A stretch of 64,000 nt of DNA from Streptomyces echinoruber (lineage in GTDB: Bacteria; Actinomycetota; Actinomycetes; Streptomycetales; Streptomycetaceae): NCBI RefSeq assembly GCF_014651135.1, contig NZ_BMWH01000011.1, positions 91,079-155,078 of the forward strand. The letters run 5' to 3'. The translations under genes and the position numbers were made by a program. The number at the start of each line of letters is the position of its first letter. The stretch's first letter is position 1. The notes under the pieces are model-generated. The model saw nothing but the letters and a program-made list of their open reading frames with translations, did no database searches and was not told the origin of the DNA. Positions 8,539 through 16,193 of the stretch are shown here, in pieces.

Positions 8539-8625
8539 TCAGCCGCACGCGGCCGTCCGCACGAACGCGGTCCACAAGGCACTCCGCCCACGCCGCACCG
8601 GCCGACGGCCCGTCAACTCACGCAT
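8539..8625 (-). pseudogene. Relic of a DUF397 protein
   Basis: A 28-codon minus-strand frame beginning MRELTG and ending WTAFVRTAACG. The last dozen codons match the 3' end of the intact DUF397 gene at 11112-11369 (WAAFVRMAARG) at both DNA and protein level. The central KSSYS...CVEV core of the family is missing. Best read as a DUF397 gene that lost its middle. The match of the N-terminal residues is suggestive only. Confidence 0.5.
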
Positions 8626-9054
8626 AGTGATGAGGCTGCCGACCGAGCGTCAGACTGGCCGGAACGACTCTCTTTGGCCGGCCGCGGCTTCTGTAGCGTC
8701 TGCGGTGCGCCGTTGCCCGCCGGGCGGCTTCGGGCGAAGGGGGGAAGGACATGCCTGTGCATTTCCGCGCGTCACAGCCCCGGCGTCTGCTCTTCCGCCG
8801 ACCGGCCGCCTCGGCAACCGGGCGATCGGCAGACAAGTGGCGTGCGACGGCCGCCGGCATCCCGAACGGGACCGTCCTCCCGGGTTCCGGCCGCGCGGCC
8901 GGCGGACTCGCCGACCACCGCACCACCCGCTTCCAGCGGCGTGAGCGAAACGCCGATGAGTGAGCCCGGGTCACGGCTCCGCGACCGGCACCAGTTCACC
9001 GAGCATCGAGCACCGCGCGCCGACCCTCGGCGCCGACCCTCGCAGGAGGACGCC

Positions 9055-9477
9055 TTGAAAGCGCACCGAGTGGTTTCCACCGCCGCCGCAGCAGCCCTGT
9101 CCTTGGCGGGGCTGGTCCTGGCGGCACCGAGCGCACACGCCGCGAGCTGCTACGCCGGCGGCTGCTACCTGAAGAACCCGAGCAGCACCGGCTGCAACAG
9201 CGACGCCGTCACCGCCCGTTCGAAGACGGCCTCGGACGGCACCGTCGTCGAGTTACGGTACAGCGCGACGTGTCGCGCGGCCTGGGCCCGTATCCGCAAC
9301 TCGCACGTCGGAGCGGAAGCGTTCGTGGAGAACACCCAGAACCAGTACGACAGCGAGTTCGTCAGCACCGGCTCGGACGTGTACACCCTCATGGTCAACG
9401 ACAAGGACATCCAAGCCCGCGCCTGTTACGCCAAGAACGGGGGCTCCGACTTCTCCGCGTGCACCGGCTGGTACTGA
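9055..9477 (+). CDS. Secreted DUF2690-like protein
   Basis: 140 residues starting from TTG at 9055 with GGAGGA 6 nt upstream. A Sec signal peptide is clear: a basic start (KAHR), the hydrophobic run AAAALSLAGLVLAAP, and an AHA-A cleavage site near residue 30. The mature part has cysteines in pairs (CYAGGCY, GCNSD, ATCRAAW, ACYAKN, SACTGWY) and resembles YjfA/DUF2690 proteins of actinomycetes, whose function is not established. Followed 95 bp later by another small secreted protein on the same strand. No domain suggests an enzyme. Confidence 0.8.
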   Translation: MKAHRVVSTAAAAALSLAGLVLAAPSAHAASCYAGGCYLKNPSSTGCNSDAVTARSKTASDGTVVELRYSATCRAAWARIRNSHVGAEAFVENTQNQYDSEFVSTGSDVYTLMVNDKDIQARACYAKNGGSDFSACTGWY

Positions 9478-9572
9478 CCGAGCATGCCCCGGCTCGTGCG
9501 GACGAGCCCTCCGCCCCTCACCGGGACCGATCCCCTCGGACACCCGGCGAACCTTCACGAGAGGAGACCCCC

Positions 9573-9974
9573 TTGGCTGGTCGCAGGCCCCTGTCGGCAC
9601 TTCTGGCGGCCGTGGCCGTCATAGGCGGCGGCTTGGCAGCCGCCCCCGGCGCCGAGGCGAGCCCGGCTTCGGTCCAGGCCTACTCCTGCAACGTCCACAT
9701 GTCCGGCGGCCTGTACTACGCCGGGCATTACAGCGGGAACAGCGTCGTTCCGTCGGCGACCTCCGTCACCAGCGCCGGCATCGAGGCGCAGTGCCTGCTG
9801 CGCTACATCGGGTACTACACGGACACCGTCGACGGCATCTTCGGTTCCCATTCCCAGGCGGCCATGAAGACCGCGCAGCGAACGATCAACGCCCTCTACG
9901 ACCAGCACCTGACCGTGGACGGGTTCCCCGGCCCGAAGTCCTGGGTCTGGCTCCGCACCCTTCCCGGCGGCTGA
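9573..9974 (+). CDS. Secreted peptidoglycan-binding-like protein
   Basis: 133 residues from a TTG at 9573, with GAGAGGAG about 8 nt upstream. The signal peptide ends near AEASPAS (residues about 28-32). The mature chain has a PG_binding_1-like repeat: IEAQCLLRYIGYYTDTVDG, then IFGSHSQAAMKTAQRTIN and LTVDGFPGPKSWVWLRT. This corresponds to the three-helix fold that attaches cell-wall hydrolases to peptidoglycan, but no catalytic domain is attached. Likely an exported wall-associated protein. Same strand as, and probably co-transcribed with, the gene at 9055. Confidence 0.8.
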   Translation: MAGRRPLSALLAAVAVIGGGLAAAPGAEASPASVQAYSCNVHMSGGLYYAGHYSGNSVVPSATSVTSAGIEAQCLLRYIGYYTDTVDGIFGSHSQAAMKTAQRTINALYDQHLTVDGFPGPKSWVWLRTLPGG

Positions 9975-10069
9975 CCGAAGCCGAGCGCGCCCCTGCGGGC
10001 CCCGCCGTCCCCGCCGTCCTCGCCATCTCACCCGGCCGTTCGGGGCGTACGGGCGCGTGCCGCCGTCGT

Positions 10070-10183
10070 CCCGGGAGGACGGTGTGGGCCGTGGTGGCCG
10101 TCGGCCGGCCTCCGCCGTCCTGCACGACCGGGCTCGGCGACATACCGCGCTCGACGCTCCCAGGCGCGTACGCGCGCCTTTGA
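10070..10183 (+). pseudogene. Relic of an ATP-binding (HATPase) protein 3' end
   Basis: The frame reads GRTVWAVVAVGRPP, the same ending as the ATP-binding protein at 16194-16703 (GKTVWAVVAVGRPP). The underlying DNA is almost identical over about 45 bp (10069-10115 against 16589-16635). Nothing upstream encodes the rest of that protein, so this is a detached 3' fragment left by rearrangement or deletion. Confidence 0.6.
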
Positions 10184-10219
10184 ACCGCCGCAGTCTTGAG
10201 GTGCTCCCGTCCGGTCACC

Positions 10220-10567
10220 ATGAGCCTCCGAGTATCCGCACTCGGCTTGACTCTGCCGGGGATCTTGGAGTTCCCCGGCGCGACGGCATGATCAACGGGC
10301 ACGCTCGACTACCAGGCCAACGTCTGGGACCGGTACAACTGGGCCGCGGGCAAGTCGACGACGTTCCCCGGGGGTGTGGTGATACCGGACTCCGAGATGG
10401 GCCGTCTGCACAAGACGGGACTTGCCCGGGAATTCGACATGCGGGACAGCAGTTCCACCTGCACCTACGACCTGAACAGTGCCACGCCCGCAGCGGTGAC
10501 CCCACCGGACCAGGGCCGCGAAGGCAACCGCGGGGACGTCTCCCGCGGCGACGAGGAGAACCGCTGA
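10220..10567 (+). pseudogene. Truncated coding sequence (C-terminal remnant)
   Basis: Codons 10292-10567 read as convincing protein (DYQANVWDRYNWAAGKS, VVIPDSEMGRLHKTGLA, REFDMRDSSSTCTYDL) but have no plausible start. The same frame carries a TGA at 10289-10291 and then 23 codons back to an ATG at 10220. The DRYNW...MGRLHKTGLAREF pattern resembles the C-terminal part of larger actinomycete proteins of unknown function. The TGA overlaps the ATG of the following lipoprotein gene by 1 nt, so the two were probably once translationally coupled. Confidence 0.6.
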
Positions 10568-11073
10568 TGATCCGACGTGGCTCCCCCATCGTTGCGGCAC
10601 TGGCAGCCGCCCTCTTTCTCACCTCGTGCTCCGGCTCGGGCGGGAACGAGCACCGGGTCTCCGAGGGGCGGGACTGGCACTGGGACAAGGATGCGGGCGC
10701 GGCCGAGGCGGGCGCATTCATGAACGTGACGGTGCCCGAGGACGCCACCCAGACCAAGGGCGCCGTCCAGGTCAATCCGCGGGAGGACGTCTACCTCCTC
10801 TCCTTCGTCACCACCGAGAAGAACGCCGAAGGCATCGCGGCAGACCTGCACTCGAAAGAGCCCTTGAAGGCGAAGAAGAAGGACTTCGCCCCGGAAGGGG
10901 AGCGGTTCGGCCACCTCGGACTGCCCGAGCCCCAAACGCTCACCGGGACGCGTTGGGCCGGGGTGTGCCCGCCCTGCGTGAACGACGCCCGCCGCAAACG
11001 GGTGCAGTGGATCGAGATCTACGTCCAGCCGCTCAAGGCCGACCGGGCGAGGGTCTACCTGCAGGCGTTCTGA
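10567..11073 (+). CDS. Small lipoprotein
   Basis: 168 residues. A basic start (MIRRGS) and hydrophobic core precede a lipobox LTSC, giving a lipidated cysteine at about residue 20, so it should be anchored outside the membrane. The rest (EHRVSEGRDWHWD, NVTVPEDATQTKGAVQV, LSFVTTEKNAEGIAADL, GVCPPCVND, IEIYVQPLKADRARVYLQAF) is not a family I can name. The CPPC in VCPPCVND could form a disulfide or bind metal. The ATG overlaps the stop of the broken upstream frame by one base, indicating translational coupling to a gene now inactivated. Confidence 0.75.
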   Translation: MIRRGSPIVAALAAALFLTSCSGSGGNEHRVSEGRDWHWDKDAGAAEAGAFMNVTVPEDATQTKGAVQVNPREDVYLLSFVTTEKNAEGIAADLHSKEPLKAKKKDFAPEGERFGHLGLPEPQTLTGTRWAGVCPPCVNDARRKRVQWIEIYVQPLKADRARVYLQAF

Positions 11074-11111
11074 GGGGCGCCCGGGCCTCCCGGCCGCCCC
11101 CCGTCGTCGTC

Positions 11112-11369
11112 TCAGCCGCGCGCGGCCATCCGCACGAACGCGGCCCACGACTCGGGACCGACACGGACGACGGCGTCCTCCGGCCGCTTGGAGTCGCGGA
11201 TCAGCATCGCCGTTCCGGCGCCGACGACCTCCACGCAGTCACCTCCGTTGCCCGCGCTGTAGCTGCTCTTCACCCAGGCGACCTCCACGCACTGACCGCC
11301 GCTGCCTGAGCTATAGCTGCTCTTGTACCAGCTCAGGCCGTCGGCGGGCTCGGGGCTGTTTGCCTTCAT
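11112..11369 (-). CDS. DUF397 protein with duplicated core motif
   Basis: 85 residues. The DUF397 signature (KSSYS...GGxCVEV) occurs twice in tandem: WYKSSYSSGSGGQCVEVA and WVKSSYSAGNGGDCVEVV. The usual ending, IRDSK...W..FV, follows. Members of this family are encoded beside DUF5753 HTH regulators in Streptomyces, and such pairs have been compared with toxin-antitoxin or signalling pairs, without a settled function. The ATG overlaps the stop of the HTH gene by 4 bp (ATGA), so the pair is co-translated. A relic of a second DUF397 gene lies at 8539-8625. Confidence 0.9.
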   Translation of the reverse strand: MKANSPEPADGLSWYKSSYSSGSGGQCVEVAWVKSSYSAGNGGDCVEVVGAGTAMLIRDSKRPEDAVVRVGPESWAAFVRMAARG

Positions 11370-12256
11370 AGCTCTCCCAACAGCTTCTCGATGAAGGCCA
11401 ACGACTCCCGGGGAGTGAGCGCCTGCGCTCGGAGAACGCCGTATGTCGCTTCCAGGGGACTGACCTTCTTGGGCGCGGTGTACAGGATGCTCGCCTCCTG
11501 CACCTCCATGTACCCAATCCTGCGCTGGTCTTCGAGGTGGATCAACGTAAATGGACCGCCCAGACCCGCATGCTCGTCGCGGTCCGTCGGCATCACCTGG
11601 ATCTCCACGTTGCGTTCGTGCCCGTAGAGAAGCAACTGCTCAAGTTGGCCGCGGAGTACGTCGCGTCCTCCGACGGGCCGCCGAAGCACTTGTTCCTCGA
11701 TGACGAAGCTCAGCAGCGGGGTGGGGCGCCGGGAGAACAGCTTCCGCCTCTCCATGCGTGCGGCTACGCGCTGCTCGATGGTCTCCGGATCCAGCAACGG
11801 CCGCCACAGGTCAAACACCGCACGCATGTACTCGTCGGACTGCAACAGGCCGTTCACCAGGTGCGTGTCGTAAGCGTGCAGTTCGGCAGCCTCGGCCTCC
11901 AAACTCACGAACCGCCGGAAGAACGACGGATACCGAGCCTTCGCCACCTCCTCCTTCATCGCCGTCAGCACTCCACACGCCCCGACCACCCGGTCCACCG
12001 CGTCGATCAGCTCCGGCTTCGGGATGCGCCGCCCCTGCTCCACCGCCGCGATCTGCGCCTCGCCGTACCCGACGTGCTCCCCCAACTGCGCCTGCGTCAG
12101 CCCGGCGGCCTCCCGCAGCAGTTTCATCTGGCGGCCGAAGCAGCGCAGGAACTGCCCGCTGGAGTCCGGCTCCACGCCGCCCGTACCCGAGTCCGCGCCC
12201 ACGTCCACGCCGCCTCGCCCCCTTGCTGTCGGCCGACCGCTCTCCGTCTCCGTCAT
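11366..12256 (-). CDS. XRE-family regulator with DUF5753 domain
   Basis: 296 residues from the ATG at 12254-12256. The HTH (about residues 35-90) reads LREAAGLTQAQLGEHVGYGE followed by IAAVEQGRRIP. The DUF5753 effector domain (about 110-285) includes EAAELHAYDTHLVNGLLQSD, RMERRKLFSRRPTP, and EIQVMPTDRDEHAGLGGPF. Such regulators occur with DUF397 proteins throughout Streptomyces. An ATG 7 codons upstream (12277) is possible but lies in the likely promoter region shared with the divergent gene at 12475. Overlaps the DUF397 gene by 4 bp. Confidence 0.92.
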   Translation of the reverse strand: MTETESGRPTARGRGGVDVGADSGTGGVEPDSSGQFLRCFGRQMKLLREAAGLTQAQLGEHVGYGEAQIAAVEQGRRIPKPELIDAVDRVVGACGVLTAMKEEVAKARYPSFFRRFVSLEAEAAELHAYDTHLVNGLLQSDEYMRAVFDLWRPLLDPETIEQRVAARMERRKLFSRRPTPLLSFVIEEQVLRRPVGGRDVLRGQLEQLLLYGHERNVEIQVMPTDRDEHAGLGGPFTLIHLEDQRRIGYMEVQEASILYTAPKKVSPLEATYGVLRAQALTPRESLAFIEKLLGEL

Positions 12257-12474
12257 CGCAGAGTAGGACGGCCGCACGTCAACAACGGCAGATCAAGGGC
12301 AAGTTGGTTCGTACGGGTGAACGCCCCCGCGAAAAGCTTTCTTCACTCATCGCACCCACACGGACACATTCCGTGCGCTACGGTCGCCTCAGCACAGGAC
12401 ATGAAACGGCCCCCGCGACGGCTAGCACCCGTCTGCGAGGGCCTGAACCACCGTGGAAGTAGAGGGCTCCCACC

Positions 12475-13536
12475 GTGATTTACCGTCACCATATCGCGCC
12501 CCCGCGCGCCTTCACCCGGTTCTCCCACGACATCATCCGGCACCCCCGCCTGTCCTCCGACGCCGTGCGCCTGCTGACCTGGCAGCTCTCACTCCCCGAG
12601 GGCGCGCGCGAATCACTCTCCCGTACCGCCGAACGCGCCCGCATCGGCGCCTGCGCCTTCACCCGCGCCAAGCGGCAGCTCAAGGAGGAGGGCTTCGTGC
12701 ACGAGCGGCGCGTACAGGGGCCCGGCGGTCACTGGGTGACCCAACAGCTCGTCTCCAGCGTGCCGTTGAGCGCGGCGGAGGCCGCGAAGATCCTCGCGCG
12801 GATGCCGGTGGGACCGGCGGACACGACCACCACCGCACGCATGTCGCCGCCGCAGGTCACACCGGGTCCCCGTCCTCCGGCCGTCGGTGAGCCGACCCCT
12901 CCGCCCACCGACGGCTCTCCAGGAAAAGACCGTGGGGAAAACACCTCCCACCGACCCCCCGTACCCCCCGAACTCCCCACGCCGGAGCCCCCGGCGCCCG
13001 CACCCGCCCCCGGGCAGGACACCCCGCCGAACCCCCTGCCGGACGTCCCACCGAGCCCCCTGCCGGACACCCCGCCGGACGCACCGCCCAACCGCCACCT
13101 CGACGCGGCCCGCGCCCTCGTCGACGCCTTCCCGCGTCTCTCCCCGGACCTGCGGCACATCCCCCGTGCCATGCACGCCGAGTTGACGCGGCTCACCGCC
13201 CGCTGGCTGGCCGCCGGTCACCCGCCCGCCGCCGTCCGCCTGCACGTCCTGCGCGGCCTGCCCGACGACGGCACGCCCGTCCGCCGCCCCGGCGGCCTCC
13301 TGCGCCACCTGCTGCGCGAGGTACCGCCACCGCCCGCCGCACCGACGCCGCCCGCACCGGCGGCGACGACCGCACCACCCCCACCACCCCAGGGCACCCG
13401 GCCCGCCCGGCAACAGACCGTCCCCCGCCTGTCCCCCCGCCTGGCAGGCGCCCGCGAGTGCGCGGGAAACCACCTGCAACCGATGCTGTTCCGGCCGCTC
13501 GGCGACGAAACACTCTGCCCACGCTGCACCGGCTGA
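12475..13536 (+). CDS. Winged-helix DNA-binding protein with Pro-rich linker and CxxC tail
   Basis: 353 residues from GTG at 12475. The first about 110 residues form a winged-HTH of the replication-initiator/DnaD-like type: FTRFSHDIIRHPRLSSDAVR, SLSRTAERARIGACAFTRAK, and a wing EEGFVHERRVQGPGGHWV. Residues about 120-220 are an extreme proline-rich linker (PxPPEPP, and repeats of LPDxPPxxPP). Residues about 225-285 form a second helical region (RALVDAFPRLSPDLRHIPRA). The C terminus has CAGNHLQPM...CPRC, a possible small zinc site. Divergent from the DUF5753 regulator. Function unknown; DNA binding is inferred. Confidence 0.8.
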   Translation: MIYRHHIAPPRAFTRFSHDIIRHPRLSSDAVRLLTWQLSLPEGARESLSRTAERARIGACAFTRAKRQLKEEGFVHERRVQGPGGHWVTQQLVSSVPLSAAEAAKILARMPVGPADTTTTARMSPPQVTPGPRPPAVGEPTPPPTDGSPGKDRGENTSHRPPVPPELPTPEPPAPAPAPGQDTPPNPLPDVPPSPLPDTPPDAPPNRHLDAARALVDAFPRLSPDLRHIPRAMHAELTRLTARWLAAGHPPAAVRLHVLRGLPDDGTPVRRPGGLLRHLLREVPPPPAAPTPPAPAATTAPPPPPQGTRPARQQTVPRLSPRLAGARECAGNHLQPMLFRPLGDETLCPRCTG

Positions 13537-13773
13537 TTCCCCGCCCGGCTTCTGAGGCGCGCGGCCGACGGGGCCACGACTGCCACGCAGGACTGCCGAC
13601 ACATGAGGGCGAGAGACTGCCGGATTCCTGTGCATCCGCTGTACCGGCGTGACGTGGATCATGCCCCAGGATCCAGCCAACTCACCGCATGGTCAGGCGG
13701 ACGGAGAGAACGGAGAGAAGAGTGACCGCAGGTTCCCTGTGACCACTCCTGCGACAGAAAGGCTCCACCGACG

Positions 13774-14301
13774 ATGGCGCTTCTGGGCGAATACAGCTGC
13801 AAGGCCACTCCAGGCCGCCGGGTCGTGGAGGTCTACGACGCGGACGCTTACCTCGGCGACGCCGATGCCATGGCCACTGCCCGCAGGCAGGTGGTGGCCG
13901 GCAACGGCTACCACCTGTACCTGTGCAGCCTCCAGCCGGATATTGACGTGGACGTCACCATTCGCGTCTGGGACACCCCACCCGACCCGCCTGCCGATGC
14001 CGAGGGGCATGTGAGCATCAGTATCGAGTCCGAGACCGGCATCCTCGTCGTCAACCAACTCGGTCTCGGTCCTGCGGGAGAAATGCCCCTGCCCCGCCCC
14101 GGCGTCTACGAAGGCCACGCCTGGTGGCAGAACCGCCAAGCAGCGGCCGACTACTACGCCACCACCCTCGACCACCCCACCGACGACACCTTCGAAGAGC
14201 ACCTCACCCAGGCCTGGAACAACTGCCCCGTCACCGAACGCTACGTCCTCGACCTGGCCTACACCCGCGCACCCGAACCCGTCGACGACGAAGACCTGTA
14301 A
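13774..14301 (+). CDS. Conserved hypothetical protein, intact paralogue of the pseudogene at 15529
   Basis: 175 residues, no signal peptide or membrane segment, strongly acidic C terminus (PEPVDDEDL). It is rich in beta-strand-like stretches: TPGRRVVEVYDADAYLGD, VAGNGYHLYLCSLQPD, VDVTIRVWDTPP, SISIESETGILVVN. The C-terminal part is helical (AAADYYATTLDHPTDD, TFEEHLTQAW). I do not recognise the family. The ATG at 13774 follows GAAAGG. A second, damaged copy lies at 15529-16092 in the same orientation, flanking a minus-strand pair of a secreted protein and a small membrane protein, so it may belong to the same system. Confidence 0.75.
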   Translation: MALLGEYSCKATPGRRVVEVYDADAYLGDADAMATARRQVVAGNGYHLYLCSLQPDIDVDVTIRVWDTPPDPPADAEGHVSISIESETGILVVNQLGLGPAGEMPLPRPGVYEGHAWWQNRQAAADYYATTLDHPTDDTFEEHLTQAWNNCPVTERYVLDLAYTRAPEPVDDEDL

Positions 14302-14405
14302 GACCGCGAGCCGGTCCACGCGCAGTCCGCAGGACAGGACGGTCACCGCTCCGACCGCGCCATCCCCGGCAACCGCCGACCGCGGAGGTCCGTGCCTCCC
14401 GATCG

Positions 14406-14570
14406 TCAGCCCTTGCCCGAGTCGCCGACAGGGGCGCCTTCCTCGGAGCGGACCTTCCGCCTGGCGATCTCGGCCTTGGTGGCCTCATAGGTCCTCAGCT
14501 GTTTACCCCCCGCCTTCTTCAGCAGGCCGGCGGGCTCCTCGCACGGCTCGGCACAGCCGATCAGGAAACA
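14406..14570 (-). pseudogene. Probable C-terminal fragment of an unidentified protein
   Basis: A minus-strand frame without a start codon reads DCFLIGCAEPCEEPAGLLKK, then AGGKQLRTYEATKAEIARRK and VRSEEG, ending in TGA at 14406. Composition and codon use look like genuine protein (C-x3-C pair and a basic helix). It runs backwards into the terminator of the 55-aa gene. Could be a remnant or a chance frame; I could not link it to a family. Confidence 0.3.
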
Positions 14571-14572
14571 GT

Positions 14573-14601
14573 CCGGGCCGACAGAACACCTGTCGGCCCG
14601 G
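14573..14601 (-). terminator. Rho-independent-type terminator of the small membrane protein gene
   Basis: Perfect 12-bp inverted repeat CCGGGCCGACAG / CTGTCGGCCCGG around a 5-nt loop. On the minus strand it starts 4 nt after the TGA of the 55-aa gene and is followed by ACTGTTTCC. This is one of the clearest terminators in the window. Confidence 0.85.
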
Positions 14602-14604
14602 GCT

Positions 14605-14772
14605 TCACTGCTGGTGCTGCTTCGTCCTGCCTGCCTTCGACATCAGGAATTCCATGATGACGGCGGACACGAACGTGAACGCGTATTCCGCCCAGTCATT
14701 GGCGAGTACGAACTTGTTGACGAGGATGAGCATCACCGCCCAGGCGGCGAAAATGGCAGTTTTCAGCATCAT
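14605..14772 (-). CDS. 55-residue membrane protein
   Basis: A complete small gene: ATGATG start at 14772, GAGAGG 5 nt upstream, TGA at 14605, then a strong terminator. The product has two predicted membrane helices (LKTAIFAAWAVMLILVNKFV, and YAFTFVSAVIMEFLM) joined by a short LANDWAE loop, with a basic tail (KAGRTKQHQQ). It follows the frameshifted secreted protein gene by 16 bp on the same strand, so the two form an operon. The arrangement of exported small protein plus tiny membrane protein resembles bacteriocin-immunity pairs, but that is inference only. Confidence 0.75.
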   Translation of the reverse strand: MMLKTAIFAAWAVMLILVNKFVLANDWAEYAFTFVSAVIMEFLMSKAGRTKQHQQ

Positions 14773-14788
14773 CGATGCCTCTCGTTCT

Positions 14789-15209
14789 CTAACCGGCGAG
14801 GGCCGAGATGCAGGCGGTTGCTCCAGCGGCCACCGTGTTCCTGGCTATCTTCTCGGCCAGATCCTTGTTGAACCGTCCGACGATCAGGGCGCCGGCCCCG
14901 GCGACAGCGCCCTTGATGAGGCAATCCTTGGCTTTCTTGGGCTTTCTTGCTCATCTTGAGACCGCCGATGAGAAGTGCGCAGGACTCCTTGTCGCCGTAG
15001 TAGCACTTGCCGGCTGCGATGTCCTGCCAGGTGTCGATCTCCGGCGTCACCACGGAAACGGACGTTCCTCCGCCGGCACCGTCCCCCTGAGTTTCGGCAT
15101 GCGCCGGAGTCACCCCCAGAGTCAGCACGCCGAGCAGCGCCGCTGAAACAACCTTGGTCTTCGCTTTTTCCCCTCGTTTTCGATTGTGGTCGCAAAGTGC
15201 CGTGAGCAC
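14789..15209 (-). pseudogene. Small secreted protein, frameshifted
   Basis: A signal peptide (basic KRGEKAKTK, hydrophobic VVSAALLGVLTLGV, cleavage near AHA-ET) leads a mature chain with KCYYGDKESCALLIGG and LKMSKKA. At 14939-14941 the frame shifts: dropping one base of the GGG restores a coherent C terminus (KKAKDCLIKGAVAGAGALIV, GRFNKDLAEKIARNTVAAGA, TACISALAG), ending in TAG at 14789. The shift sits at two tandem copies of AAGAAAGCC, so a 10-bp duplication or a one-base insertion both explain it. The restored product would have four cysteines and a Gly/Ala-rich amphipathic end. GTG at 15209 is the likeliest start. A sequencing error remains possible. Confidence 0.7.
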
Positions 15210-15218
15210 TCGATGCAC

Positions 15219-15528
15219 CGTGGTCAGTGGCGCAGTGACCGGAAAGGAATCTATGCGTACTCGCCAGTAACGTCAATCGCGGTTGATCAACATTTGAGGC
15301 GCGTCCTCGCTTCTTCGTGACGCGGCGCCAGTTCGCCGGGCTCGCCGTTCCGTTGGACGGTGACCAGTGCCAAGTCGGTGTCAGTCTCAGCCACGCCCCG
15401 GCTGCCAGGGCCGCATCATTCAGGCTGTCGCCGGCCTGCTGTCCCATCAACAGACTCCGGACCTGACGTCGGCACGGCAGACGTGAACAGCGAGCCCCAC
15501 CGCCATCCTTGACGTCTCCCTACCTACC
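15219..15528. other. Intergenic region
   Basis: 310 bp. A 35-codon minus-strand frame (15287-15394, GTG start, AETDTDLALVTVQRNGEPGE then LAPRHEEARTRLKC) has protein-like composition but no good ribosome site and no relatives I recognise. Otherwise nothing; it should contain the promoter of the frameshifted secreted-protein operon, whose side is AT-richer (about 15240-15290). Confidence 0.5.
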
Positions 15529-16092
15529 GTGCACGAGCTCGTCAGCAGGAAGGACCGACCGACGACGGCGCTTCTCGCCGAACACCACGTCACCGCCACC
15601 CCCGGCCGTCGCGTGCTGGAGGTCTACGACGCGGACGCCCACCTCGGTGACGAAGCAGCCCTGGACGCCGCAGAGACCCAGGTGGTGGCCGGCAACGGCT
15701 ACCACCTGTACCTCCTCAGCCTGCAGCCGGACATGAAAGTCCAGGTGACGATCCGCATCTGGGACACACCACCGCCCCCGCCCGCCGAGGCCGAGGGCCA
15801 CACCCGCGTCAGCCTCGAATCCGAGACGGGCATCCTGGTCGTCGGCCAACTCGACCGCGGCCCTGCCGACGAGATCACCCTGCCCCGCCCCGGCGTCTAC
15901 GAAGGCCACGCCTGGTGGCAGAACCGCTAAGCAGCGGCCGACTACTACGCCATCACCCTCGACCACCCCACCGACGACACCTTCGAAGAGCACCTCACCC
16001 AGGCCTGGAACAACTGCCCCGTCACCGAACGCTACGTCCTCGACCTGGCCTACACCCGCGCACCCGAACCCGTCGACGACGAAGACCTGTAA
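15529..16092 (+). pseudogene. Inactivated paralogue of the gene at 13774
   Basis: Same protein as 13774-14301 throughout (TPGRRVLEVYDADAHLGD, VAGNGYHLYLLSLQPD, ETGILVVGQLDRGPADE), with two lesions. The codon aligned with the intact copy's ATG is ACG, although its AGGAAGG ribosome site is kept. CAA is changed to TAA at 15928-15930 inside QNRQAAADYY. Reading through that TAA restores an almost identical C terminus ending DDEDL at 16092. The last about 200 bp (15890-16092) are nearly identical to 14092-14301, much closer than the 5' parts, suggesting recent gene conversion. A shorter product could start at GTG 15529 and stop at 15930. Confidence 0.8.
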
Positions 16093-16193
16093 GACCGCGA
16101 CAAGCCCGACAGCCGGCGGCCGGACCTCTACAGAAGCCCACCGTAGGCGCGATTCGCCTGGTCAGAGCCCTGTCCGGGTGGGAACTTCGGGGC

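Larger units (their letters stand above)
8417..9054. other. Intergenic region with a gene relic
   Basis: About 640 bp without an intact gene. Besides the stem-loop at its left end and the DUF397 relic (8539-8625, minus), it has no recognisable coding sequence. The right part should contain the promoter of the small secreted protein at 9055. Confidence 0.7.

Noticed and set aside
14406..14570. A new small gene downstream of the 55-residue protein
   Set aside because: The frame has no start codon with a ribosome site and runs through the terminator stem; listed as a probable fragment only.
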